Shown: positions 1 to 6,596 of the stretch, one piece after another
Layout of the letters: each line of letters opens with the position of its first letter
Position numbering within the stretch: the first letter of the stretch is position 1
Notes under the pieces: model-generated
What the model was told of the DNA's origin: nothing
What the model saw: only the letters and a program-made list of their open reading frames with translations
Databases searched by the model: none
Made by a program: the position numbers and the translations under genes
Assembly (NCBI GenBank): GCA_047921075.1
Contig: JBLRWS010000064.1
Coordinates: forward strand, 1 to 12,493
DNA from: JBLRWS01 sp047921075
Lineage (GTDB): Bacteria > Bacteroidota > Rhodothermia > Balneolales > Balneolaceae
DNA length: 12,493 nt
Direction: 5' to 3'

Positions 1-221
1 AAATCGCGCATCAACTCGATGGTAACACCGGTTAGGGAATCTTGCTCGTCGGTATAGGAAAAGCCCCCGCTTGGAACGTAATAGAGATGGAGCGTGCCTT
101 CTCGCTGCTCCAACAGCTCTTGCCACGAGGTTGGGCCATCATCTGGCTGCGGACTGCTACATGCGGTGGCCAAGATCCATAGTAAAGCAGCTATCCAATA
201 AATCGGTGTTCGTATGGGCAT
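1..221 (-). CDS. Lipoprotein, probable periplasmic solute-binding protein (N-terminal fragment)
   Basis: This gene runs off the left edge of the window, so only about 73 N-terminal residues are seen. It starts at an ATG at 221. The first residues form a lipoprotein signal peptide: a short n-region with Arg4, a hydrophobic core of Ile, Ala, Leu and Trp, then Leu-Ala-Thr-Ala-Cys, which makes Cys21 the likely lipidated residue. A Pro/Asp-rich linker follows, then a stretch including LHLYYVPSGGFSYTDE and LTGVTIELMRD. That stretch resembles the first strand and helix of family 3 extracellular solute-binding domains, where the ligand-binding lobe begins. The role would be capture of a small solute or a related periplasmic function. 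The signal peptide is clear. The family call rests on a short stretch remembered by pattern and is tentative. The csp terminator separates it from the upstream gene, so it probably has its own promoter in the short upstream gap. Confidence 0.5.
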   Translation of the reverse strand, partial: MPIRTPIYWIAALLWILATACSSPQPDDGPTSWQELLEQREGTLHLYYVPSGGFSYTDEQDSLTGVTIELMRD

Positions 222-265
222 TGTTTCAGGAATGAATGAGGAGTTGTAACCGAGACATTTGAACA

Positions 266-305
266 TAAAAAAACCCGGCTATTTTTCAATAGTCGGGTTT
301 TTTTC
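266..305 (-). terminator. Intrinsic terminator after the cold-shock gene
   Basis: A 9-bp stem pairs 274-282 (CCCGGCTAT) with 289-297 (ATAGTCGGG), with one G-U wobble and a 6-base loop. It is flanked by A and T runs on both sides. It sits just downstream of the cold-shock stop codon, where on the minus strand it ends in a U tract. The A/T symmetry means it could also work on the other strand. Confidence 0.85.
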
Positions 306-321
306 TAAAAAGTGAACCTGC

Positions 322-543
322 TTAGTCGTAAATCAGGCTTTCAACTTCCACAGCACTCAGTCCTTTGGGTGTTTCTTCCACACCAAACTCTACAGCTTCG
401 CCTTCTTCAAGCGATTCCTGGAAACCGAGGTTTTCTACGTTGTTTCTGTGTACAAAAATGTCTTTTCCGCCGTCGTCAGGACTGATAAATCCAAATCCTT
501 TTTCGCCGTCGAACCATTTTACTTTACCTTTTTGTTTACTCAT
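322..543 (-). CDS. Cold-shock-domain protein (Csp family)
   Basis: This 73-residue protein is a single cold-shock domain, an OB-fold that binds single-stranded RNA and DNA. Such proteins act in the cytoplasm as RNA chaperones that keep mRNA unstructured. The family signature is clear: GKVKWFDGEKGFGFI at residues 6-20 contains the RNP1 motif (KGFGFI, 15-20), and DIFVHR at 28-33 is RNP2. The length is normal for bacterial Csp proteins. It is acidic, with about 16 Asp/Glu against 8 Lys/Arg, which would fit a salt-adapted host. The ATG at 543 has only an A-rich stretch before it and no good Shine-Dalgarno sequence. The gene has its own terminator. A 176-base spacer with inverted repeats separates it from the upstream transporter gene, so it is probably a monocistronic unit with a long leader. 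The family assignment is near certain; whether it is cold-induced cannot be told. Confidence 0.96.
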   Translation of the reverse strand: MSKQKGKVKWFDGEKGFGFISPDDGGKDIFVHRNNVENLGFQESLEEGEAVEFGVEETPKGLSAVEVESLIYD

Positions 544-719
544 TATTTTTTACTTGTATTTTAAGCACCTAACGCGTTCATCTGATAAAAAGAAGGGCTG
601 TACCGAACTGTTTTCACGAACTACTAACTAATAAAATAGGTGGGGTATTAATGTTAACGGTTCAATAATAAGGATTATCTCTCGGAATACCTATTTTCAT
701 TTCACAATCAGAGAAGCGG
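544..719 (-). promoter_or_regulatory. Structured spacer before csp, possible long 5' leader
   Basis: This 176-base gap between the transporter stop and the csp start holds no gene. It contains a perfect 9-bp inverted repeat, AAAATAGGT (633-641) with ACCTATTTT (689-697). An overlapping second pairing is possible, GGTATT (644-649) with AATACC (686-691), and a small hairpin lies inside (665-669 with 674-678). The region could be a csp promoter plus leader. I cannot place a promoter with confidence. Confidence 0.35.
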
Positions 720-2459
720 TTATTCTCCGGCTTCCATCACTTTTTTGTAGGCAGACTTTACTTTGCGTCCGGCCAGCGCTTCGTTCACATTAAACAGATG
801 GTCTCCAATTTTCTCGAGGCGAGCCAGGAAATCGAGATAGATAAAGCCGGCTTGTGCCGAATACGATTTTTTCTCGAGCCGCTTATAGTGCTCGTCCATC
901 AGCTCATCGCGGATTTCATTGATGCGGTCCTCAATTTTGATCGATTTTTCCAGGTCAATTTCGCCATTAAGCTCAATATTCTCCCGAACGTTTCGGATCG
1001 CTTTGTGAACCATATTCATTATTTTTTCGAGTTCATCGAGTGCCGTTTTGGGCAGCTTGATGTCTTCATTTTGCATATCCTCAAACGTCTTGGACATCTG
1101 ATAGTAGATATCTCCCACTCGTTCCAGATCGTTGATGATACTGTGCATGCCCCGAATTTTTTTCGTTGCCTCCTCGGATAGGTTGGAGCTTGATATCTTG
1201 GTGAGATACTCGGCTATTTCAAGCTCAATATTATCGGTGATCTCTTCCCGTTTTTTAATTTTTTTCAAAAACTTCTCGTGCTTTTTCTGTTTTTTGAAAA
1301 GCAGTCCTTCAAAGCTGAAGTGCATCTTTTCGATCAGCTTTCCGAACAGTTCAATCTCTTTTCGGGCTTGCTCGATGGACATCTCGGGAGAAGACATCAT
1401 ACCGGCGCTGATGTAACGCAGCCGGAATTTGCTATCACTATCCACCTTCTCTTTCTGGAATCGCTCTACAAGGCGTACAATACGGGGCACAAAGGCAAAG
1501 AGAAGTATTACATTAAACACATTAAAGGTTGTGTGAAACAGCGACAGCGCCAGTGTAGCATTGGCTCGATTGGCTTCCGTACCCACCAAAACAGTACCTA
1601 CTTCGGGTGAGAAAAATTGCATGATGGCATCAATACCCTGCAAAAACGGGTTTATCAAAATGAGCATCCACAACACACCAATGACGTTAAATACAAAGTG
1701 GAAACGAGCGGCCCGCTTGGCATGCACATTCCCGATTAAGGCGGCAATATTTGCAGTCACCGTGGTGCCGATGTTTTCTCCCAAAATCATGGCCGCAGCA
1801 ATAGGAAAGTCAATCCACCCCTGAAACAACATAACCAGCGTAATGGCCATCGCAGCTGACGATGACTGTGTGAGCAGGGTCAGAACCGTGCCGACACCCA
1901 CAAAAATGAGGATGGAGAGAAATCCAAACCCTGTAAATGAATCCAAAAACATGAACATTTCGGGATTGTCCTGTATATCGGGTACCGCATTTTTAATGAA
2001 ATCCAATCCGATAAACAGAATTCCGAATCCGATCATCGCCTCGGCCAGGCTTTTCAGCTTTTCGCGCCCAAAAAAGAGAAATGGGAAAAAAAGACCGATC
2101 AGCATTATGGCGATCGGTGTAATTTGAAATTTGAAGCCAAAAATGGAAATGATCCATGCGGTAACCGTTGTGCCGATGTTAGCTCCCATAATCACACCGG
2201 TCGATTCTATAAACGTGATCAACCCGGCGTTTACGAAACTAACCACCATTACCGTGGTGGTGGTTGATGACTGTGTGATGGTGGTAGCCGTAATTCCCGT
2301 TAACAACCCCCGAAGACGGGTGGTAGTCATTCCCTTCAGGATAGCACGAAGCTTGCTACCGGCTACTTTTTGCAACCCGTCGCTAAAAATTTTCATTCCG
2401 TAAATGAAAACTCCGAGCGACCCAATGAGCTGCAGAAAGTCAAAAAAGTTGTAATTCAT
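720..2459 (-). CDS. Na+/phosphate cotransporter with C-terminal PhoU-like domain
   Basis: This 579-residue inner-membrane protein belongs to the Na+/Pi cotransporter (PNaS, NptA-like) family, which brings inorganic phosphate into the cell with sodium. The transporter half (about residues 1-330) shows the inverted double repeat of the family: QSST at 63-66 followed by GANIGTTVTA at 92-101, and QSSS at 198-201 followed by GENIGTTVTA at 227-236, all set in hydrophobic segments. The rest (about 365-570) is helical and charged, and has two PhoU-type signatures, NDLERVGDIY (443-452) and LARLEKIGDH (545-554). PhoU-like domains bind metal and are linked to control of phosphate uptake. The start is a clean ATG. 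The gene diverges from the sigma-factor gene across 208 bases that hold TTAACA-like repeats. The family is certain. Phosphate as substrate is inferred from the family; some members have been given other roles. Confidence 0.93.
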   Translation of the reverse strand: MNYNFFDFLQLIGSLGVFIYGMKIFSDGLQKVAGSKLRAILKGMTTTRLRGLLTGITATTITQSSTTTTVMVVSFVNAGLITFIESTGVIMGANIGTTVTAWIISIFGFKFQITPIAIMLIGLFFPFLFFGREKLKSLAEAMIGFGILFIGLDFIKNAVPDIQDNPEMFMFLDSFTGFGFLSILIFVGVGTVLTLLTQSSSAAMAITLVMLFQGWIDFPIAAAMILGENIGTTVTANIAALIGNVHAKRAARFHFVFNVIGVLWMLILINPFLQGIDAIMQFFSPEVGTVLVGTEANRANATLALSLFHTTFNVFNVILLFAFVPRIVRLVERFQKEKVDSDSKFRLRYISAGMMSSPEMSIEQARKEIELFGKLIEKMHFSFEGLLFKKQKKHEKFLKKIKKREEITDNIELEIAEYLTKISSSNLSEEATKKIRGMHSIINDLERVGDIYYQMSKTFEDMQNEDIKLPKTALDELEKIMNMVHKAIRNVRENIELNGEIDLEKSIKIEDRINEIRDELMDEHYKRLEKKSYSAQAGFIYLDFLARLEKIGDHLFNVNEALAGRKVKSAYKKVMEAGE

Positions 2460-2569
2460 GAAAAAGCCAGGATTTGGATGAACGACACCGCAAGCGGCAG
2501 TGTGATTAAGCTCATAATATAACAGATGCTATAGACTTATTGGAATGGTTTTAAGAGCGGGCAAAATTG

Positions 2570-2613
2570 TTAACATTCAGGTAACATCAAATATTAGATT
2601 TTTCTAATGTTAA
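2570..2613. promoter_or_regulatory. TTAACA-type direct and inverted repeats between transporter and sigma gene
   Basis: TTAACA at 2570-2575 is followed exactly one helical turn (11 bp) later by GTAACA at 2581-2586. The first unit also forms a perfect 8-bp inverted repeat, TTAACATT (2570-2577) with AATGTTAA (2606-2613). Nested inside is ATTAGA (2593-2598) with TCTAAT (2603-2608). The spacing recalls Bacillus PhoP boxes, which are TTAACA repeats with an 11-bp period. Whether this lineage uses such a code is unknown. The site is about 110 bp from the transporter start and 55 bp from the sigma start. Confidence 0.35.
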
Positions 2614-2667
2614 GAAATTTTAATATATTGGATCAGGTTTCAGTTTTCGACAATCAATCAGCGCTTT

Positions 2668-3261
2668 ATGCAACAGGCTCAATCCGTTTCTCAATTTTGC
2701 GAATCCTTGGTAGAGGATATTCAAAACGGCAAACACGACGTAGTAAATCGTACTCTAAAAAAGATTTTACCCAACGTAGAGACATATTTAACCGTGCGTT
2801 TCGGTGCTTCACCCGAAGCCGCAAAAGAGTGTACGCAACAAGCATTTCTGAATGTATACGAACAAATTCTGCAAGATAATATCAAGAATACGCGTAGTAT
2901 TTACGCCTACATCGTACGCGCCAGCCGTAACGAATACATCCGGCAAAACCGTCGCCACAAAAAATTTATCGACGAGAATGCAGATGTAACGGATCTGTGG
3001 TCTCACGCCTCGCAAATGGAGCGGCTGGTTGACAAAGAACGACAGCAGATTTTGCATGAATGCCTCGAAGAGATGGATGATGATGCCCGCGAGTTAATTT
3101 GCTACTTTTTTGAAAAGCCGGGTGTGAGTTCAAAAGATGCCAGTCAACACTTCAACAGCACATCGGCCTGTCTGCGCACCCGAAAGTCCCGCGCCATGCG
3201 TGAGCTGCACCTGCGTGTGATGAATAAAGAAGAAATACGCATGCCCTCCCGTTTTTCGTAA
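2668..3261 (+). CDS. RNA polymerase sigma factor, ECF-like sigma-70 family
   Basis: This 197-residue protein has the two-domain layout of small (ECF-type) sigma factors, which direct RNA polymerase to a limited set of promoters. Residues about 24-98 match sigma region 2: EAAKECTQQAFLNVYEQI stands where the core-binding helix is expected, and IYAYIVRASRNEYIRQNRR (79-96) corresponds to the -10-recognising segment with its usual aromatic and Arg residues. Residues about 123-184 match region 4, with a helix-turn-helix around 152-180 (SSKDASQHFNSTSACLRTRK) that would read the -35 element. The ATG at 2668 is the only ATG in this frame after an in-frame stop at 2611, and no Shine-Dalgarno sequence is visible. 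No anti-sigma gene is adjacent, so its control is not evident. Region 4 diverges from the commonest consensus. The sigma family is likely; the regulon is unknown. Confidence 0.8.
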   Translation: MQQAQSVSQFCESLVEDIQNGKHDVVNRTLKKILPNVETYLTVRFGASPEAAKECTQQAFLNVYEQILQDNIKNTRSIYAYIVRASRNEYIRQNRRHKKFIDENADVTDLWSHASQMERLVDKERQQILHECLEEMDDDARELICYFFEKPGVSSKDASQHFNSTSACLRTRKSRAMRELHLRVMNKEEIRMPSRFS

Positions 3262-3271
3262 TTGCTATAAA

Positions 3272-3310
3272 CACACAAAAGGCCGCCTGATGGGCGGCCT
3301 TTTTTGTGTT
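3272..3310. terminator. Bidirectional terminator between sigma gene and trxB
   Basis: A perfect 8-bp GC-rich stem pairs AGGCCGCC (3280-3287) with GGCGGCCT (3293-3300) around a 5-base loop. It is extended by ACACAAAA on the left and TTTTTTGTGT on the right. It lies between two converging genes and has A and T runs on the correct sides to stop transcription from both. Confidence 0.92.
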
Positions 3311-3338
3311 TGCAAAACCAATAATCAGAGGAACTGTA

Positions 3339-4316
3339 TCAGCTCCAATGCGATTGTGCGATGGCTTCTTCGCTTTCGTGCTCCGATAGAAATCGCTCCG
3401 CATCAAGAGCGGCACGGCAGCCGGTTCCTGCTGCGGTTACCGCTTGGCGGTAAATCGGATCCATGGCGTCTCCGCTGGCAAAGATTCCGGGCAGGTCGGT
3501 TTCCGTAGATTGCCCCTTCGTGATGATGTAGCCTACATCATCCATCTCAAGCACCTCCTTAAAGAGATCGGTATTCGGCTTGTGTCCGATAGCGATAAAC
3601 ACGCCGGTTACATCATCCAGAGTCGTGGTTTCACCGGTTTCATTATTTTTTACCTGTACACCTTCCACAACGTTTTCGCCAAGCACTTCTGCGAGTTCGG
3701 AGTTCCAGAGAATCTCAATTTTTTCGTTGTCGAATACCCGTTTTTGCATCGCCTTTGAGGCACGAAACTCGTCGCGGCGGTGAATGACCGTTACCTTGCT
3801 GGCAAATTTGGTAAGAAAGCTGGCCTCTTCCATGGCTGTATCGCCACCGCCCACGACCACCACGTGCTGGTCGCGGAAAAAAGCGCCATCGCAGGTGGCA
3901 CAGGCACTCACGCCTTTACCTCTGAGCCGCTGCTCACTGTCGATGCCCAGCCACTTGGCCGATGCACCGGTCGAAATGATGATCGTTTTGGCGTAGATGT
4001 CTACTTCCTCATCCACCGTAAGCTTGTAGGGCCGTTTTTCAAAGTCGATGTTGGTTATATATCCATACCTGCAATCGGCACCAAATTTTTTGGCCTGCTC
4101 ACGAAAATCGTCCATCATTTTCGGGCCCATCACGCCCTCGGGATAGCCGGGATAGTTCTCCACATCGGTGGTTTGCATAAGCTGTCCACCGGGTTCCGGC
4201 CCCTCAAACACAATGGGATTCAGGTCGGCACGTGCTGCATATAATGCCGCTGTGAGTCCGGCCGGGCCGCTTCCAACAATTACTACGTCGAATGTTTTTT
4301 CTTTTATATCGTCCAT
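3339..4316 (-). CDS. trxB: Thioredoxin-disulfide reductase (NADPH)
   Basis: This 325-residue cytoplasmic flavoenzyme transfers electrons from NADPH through FAD and a redox-active cysteine pair to thioredoxin. All expected parts are present. The FAD Rossmann motif GSGPAG is at residues 15-20. The catalytic CATC is at Cys139 and Cys142, followed by DGAFF. The NADPH motif VVGGGDTAMEEA is at 154-165, with HRRDEFRA at 179-186, whose arginines read the 2'-phosphate and indicate NADPH. The FAD-binding C-terminal motif GIFASGDAMD is at 277-286. The length is normal for low-molecular-weight bacterial TrxB. The start is an ATG with no strong ribosome-binding site. It converges on the sigma gene and diverges from a DsrE-family gene. 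No thioredoxin gene is in the window. The pnt operon downstream of the DsrE gene would supply its NADPH. The call is near certain. Confidence 0.97.
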   Translation of the reverse strand: MDDIKEKTFDVVIVGSGPAGLTAALYAARADLNPIVFEGPEPGGQLMQTTDVENYPGYPEGVMGPKMMDDFREQAKKFGADCRYGYITNIDFEKRPYKLTVDEEVDIYAKTIIISTGASAKWLGIDSEQRLRGKGVSACATCDGAFFRDQHVVVVGGGDTAMEEASFLTKFASKVTVIHRRDEFRASKAMQKRVFDNEKIEILWNSELAEVLGENVVEGVQVKNNETGETTTLDDVTGVFIAIGHKPNTDLFKEVLEMDDVGYIITKGQSTETDLPGIFASGDAMDPIYRQAVTAAGTGCRAALDAERFLSEHESEEAIAQSHWS

Positions 4317-4527
4317 AAGGTCAGATTTTGTTTTTGCTTAATGTACAAAATTTAGTGCCTACTTTTGGTTGATCTTATCTATCCATTGTATAGCTTTTTT
4401 GTAACAAACGGCCGCTTCCGATATTATTGATGGGCCCCCAACGGAGCTCTCAACATATTGAACGTCAACGAATTATCGTTTGTTTAAGAAACCACATTCA
4501 ACACAACGTAAACCAAATGAACGAATC

Positions 4528-4884
4528 ATGAACAAAGTAGCTGTCGTAATTCTCGCACAAACAGGCACGCACGAAGCATTGGGCCGTGCCGTGAACGCCC
4601 TTGAATTTGCCAAAGAGTTAAAAGATCACGGTGATGATGTGAAAATCGTATTTGACGGAGCCGGCGTCACGTTTATTCCCGAACTGGCCGACGAAGAGCA
4701 CAAAGCCAACCCCCTCTACAAAGCGGTAGAAGATAAAATTGATGGTGCCTGTAAGTTCTGCGCAAAATCGTTTGGTGTCATCAACGAAGTACGAAAAACC
4801 GATGTCGCACTTTTGGATGATTATGAGGAGCACCCAAGCCTGCGGTCTTACATTCAGGACGGGTATCAGATTGTGACATTCTAA
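4528..4884 (+). CDS. DsrE-family protein with CxxC motif
   Basis: This 118-residue soluble protein has the small alpha/beta DsrE/DsrF-like fold. Visible signs are the strand VAVVILAQTGTHEALGRAV at the N-terminus, a second strand VKIVFDGAGVTFIPEL (38-53), and the ending LRSYIQDGYQIVTF. Relatives handle sulfur atoms on cysteine or act in sulfur relay, but many have no known job. Cys75 and Cys78 form a CxxC (ACKFCAKSFG), the likely reactive site for redox, persulfide or metal chemistry. I start it at ATG 4528 because the family begins at the strand MNKVAVVIL; an in-frame ATG 48 bases upstream would add 16 polar residues that look like leader sequence. It diverges from trxB by 211 bases and ends in a strong terminator, so it is probably transcribed alone. 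The fold is confident; the function is not known. Confidence 0.85.
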   Translation: MNKVAVVILAQTGTHEALGRAVNALEFAKELKDHGDDVKIVFDGAGVTFIPELADEEHKANPLYKAVEDKIDGACKFCAKSFGVINEVRKTDVALLDDYEEHPSLRSYIQDGYQIVTF

Positions 4885-4902
4885 GGCCAATCAGCAGCAC
4901 AC

Positions 4903-4937
4903 AAAGAGCGTCAATCTGATTTGACGCTCTTTTTTTT
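4903..4937 (+). terminator. Strong intrinsic terminator after the DsrE-family gene
   Basis: A perfect 12-bp stem pairs AAAGAGCGTCAA (4903-4914) with TTGACGCTCTTT (4921-4932). It has a 6-base loop and a continuous run of T through 4937. It lies 18 bases after the stop codon. Confidence 0.94.
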
Positions 4938-4950
4938 GTCTTTCATTGAC

Positions 4951-4973
4951 AGCCATCGGTCCATTGGATGGCT
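4951..4973 (+). repeat. Short inverted repeat ahead of the pnt operon
   Basis: AGCCATC (4951-4957) pairs with GATGGCT (4967-4973) across 9 bases. An overlapping alternative uses ATTGG (4963-4967) with CCAAT (about 4980-4984). It has no T tract, so it is not a classic terminator. It lies in the 269-base gap between the DsrE-family gene and pntAA, which holds no gene I can support and no promoter I can place confidently. It may be an operator or leader hairpin, or chance. Confidence 0.25.
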
Positions 4974-5153
4974 TCCACTGCCAATACCATTCCAGATTGC
5001 CCCTGCACGTTGATTTTAGGGTAGCGCTTTTCCGGTCCCTCCCTTCCGTTTTAAGTGCACGTAATTATTTTCTTGTCCGAAATCATCCTCGTCACAGTTG
5101 CGTTTCTGCGATTTTTCAATAACTTCCACAAAAACAGACGCATGGAGGAACAG

Positions 5154-6296
5154 ATGATTGCAGGAATTTGCCGGGAAGCCGCTGACGGCGAGCAGCGGGT
5201 AGCCATCTCGCCGGAAGGAGTTCAGGCGCTGATCGAGCTCGGTTTCGATGTTCTTGTAGAGGAAGGGGCCGGTACCCATTCAAGTTTTACCGATGCCATG
5301 TATCGCGATGCAGGGGCAACGCTCACCGGCTCGCGGGCTGATGTGTACGCATCGTGCGATCTTCTTCTTGGCGTACAGGCTCCACCGATGGAAGAGCTCG
5401 GCAACCTGAAACGGGAATCGATACTTCTCTCTTTTATCTGGCCGCTTCAAAACAAACCGTACGTGGAGGCGCTGCAAAAACACCAGATCACGGGTCTCGC
5501 GGTAGATACACTGCCCCGCATCAGCCGGGCGCAATCGATGGATGCCCTGTCAACCATGAGCAATATTGCCGGCTATAAAGCGGCGCTGCTCGGTGCCAAC
5601 CATCTGGACCGCTACCTGCCGATGATGATGACAGCTGCCGGAACCATTCCCCCCGCCAAAGTTCTTGTGCTGGGCGCCGGCGTGGCCGGTTTGCAGGCAA
5701 TTGCCACTGCGCGGCGGCTGGGCGCGGTTGTGGAAGCGTTTGATATACGCCCGGCCGTGAAGGAGCAGGTAGAAAGTCTGGGAGCCTCTTTTGTGGATGT
5801 GCCGCTTGAAGAAGAGACCGAAACCAAAAGCGGGTATGCCAAAGAGCTGTCGGAACGAAACAAAGAGCTGCAGCGAGAAACGATCCACAATCACATCATT
5901 AAATCCGACATCGTAATCACCACCGCTTTGATACCGGGACGGCCGGCACCGATATTGGTAACTCGTACATCCGTTGAACAGATGCACCCCGGGTCTGTCA
6001 TTGTTGATCTTGCCGCAGAACAGGGGGGCAACTGCGAAGCTACCGAACCGGGCAAAACGGTTACGGTTAACGGGGTAAAAATTCTCGGACCGCTCGATAT
6101 TCCATCGCAACTCGCCTACCATGCAAGCAAACTCTACTCAAAAAACCTACTCTCCTTGTTGACTCTGTTAATGGAGGATGGCAAGCCGAATTTTAATTTT
6201 GATGATGAGATTATTGCCAACACTACCATCACCCACCGTGGAGACATTATCTCCCCGTTTGTTCTGGAGCATTACGCATCGAACCCAACCACCTGA
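5154..6296 (+). CDS. pntAA: NAD(P) transhydrogenase subunit alpha part 1 (NAD(H)-binding domain I)
   Basis: This 380-residue peripheral protein is domain I of the proton-translocating transhydrogenase. It binds NAD(H) and exchanges hydride with NADP(H) held by PntB. The N-terminal part (MIAGICRE, then RVAISPEGV) is typical of the alanine dehydrogenase/PntA family. The catalytic RQD loop is intact in PRISRAQSMDALS: Arg122, Gln127 and Asp130. The NAD-binding Rossmann motif is VLVLGAGVAGLQA (170-182), followed by the acidic strand end EAFDIRP. The length fits the split-alpha type known from Rhodospirillum rubrum. I chose ATG 5154 because GGAGG lies just upstream with a 5-base spacer and the protein then aligns with the family start. 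ATG 5142 would add four residues. A GTG at 5055 would add an unneeded hydrophobic extension. It is the first gene of pntAA-pntAB-pntB. The function is near certain. Confidence 0.95.
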   Translation: MIAGICREAADGEQRVAISPEGVQALIELGFDVLVEEGAGTHSSFTDAMYRDAGATLTGSRADVYASCDLLLGVQAPPMEELGNLKRESILLSFIWPLQNKPYVEALQKHQITGLAVDTLPRISRAQSMDALSTMSNIAGYKAALLGANHLDRYLPMMMTAAGTIPPAKVLVLGAGVAGLQAIATARRLGAVVEAFDIRPAVKEQVESLGASFVDVPLEEETETKSGYAKELSERNKELQRETIHNHIIKSDIVITTALIPGRPAPILVTRTSVEQMHPGSVIVDLAAEQGGNCEATEPGKTVTVNGVKILGPLDIPSQLAYHASKLYSKNLLSLLTLLMEDGKPNFNFDDEIIANTTITHRGDIISPFVLEHYASNPTT

Positions 6297-6302
6297 TCGC
6301 CT

Positions 6303-6596
6303 ATGGAAGCACTCATTTTTAACCTGTTTATTTTTGTTTTAGCCGCTTTTGTGGGGTTTGAGCTAATCTCAAAAGTGCCGCCAACGCTGCACACGCCGCT
6401 GATGTCGGGCGCCAATGCCATCTCCGGCATTACGCTGATCGGTGCGTTGGTTATAGCCGGCAGTACAGATAGCGAGTGGGCCCACTGGATCGGGTTCGCG
6501 GCGATCATTTTTGCAACCATCAACGTTGTAGGCGGGTTTTTGGTGACCGATCGCATGCTGGAGATGTTTCGCAAAAAAGAGGAGGATAACCGATGA
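6303..6596 (+). CDS. pntAB: NAD(P) transhydrogenase subunit alpha part 2 (membrane)
   Basis: This 97-residue membrane subunit supplies the first transmembrane helices of domain II, the proton channel of transhydrogenase. It has three hydrophobic segments at about 3-22, 43-53 and 62-80. The conserved family stretch VPPTLHTPLMSGANAISG (25-42) lies between the first two, and NVVGGFLVTDRMLEMF (74-89) forms the end of the third helix. It starts 6 bases after the pntAA stop without a clear ribosome-binding site, which suggests translational coupling. Its stop overlaps the pntB start (ATGA). In organisms such as E. coli this segment is fused to the NAD-binding domain. Here it is a separate polypeptide, as in R. 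rubrum. The call is near certain. Confidence 0.95.
   Translation: MEALIFNLFIFVLAAFVGFELISKVPPTLHTPLMSGANAISGITLIGALVIAGSTDSEWAHWIGFAAIIFATINVVGGFLVTDRMLEMFRKKEEDNR

Noticed and set aside
3780..4244. Open frame of about 154 codons on the plus strand inside trxB
   Set aside because: It lies opposite conserved trxB motifs and has the low-complexity look of a shadow frame.
5055..5153. N-terminal extension of pntAA by 29 to 33 residues from a GTG at 5055
   Set aside because: The family starts at the first strand (MIAGICRE). A GGAGG sits just before ATG 5154, and the extension is hydrophobic and unlike PntA.
5550..6122. Open frame of 190 codons on the minus strand inside pntAA
   Set aside because: It is fully antisense to a well-conserved gene and shows no recognisable protein features; it is a shadow frame.
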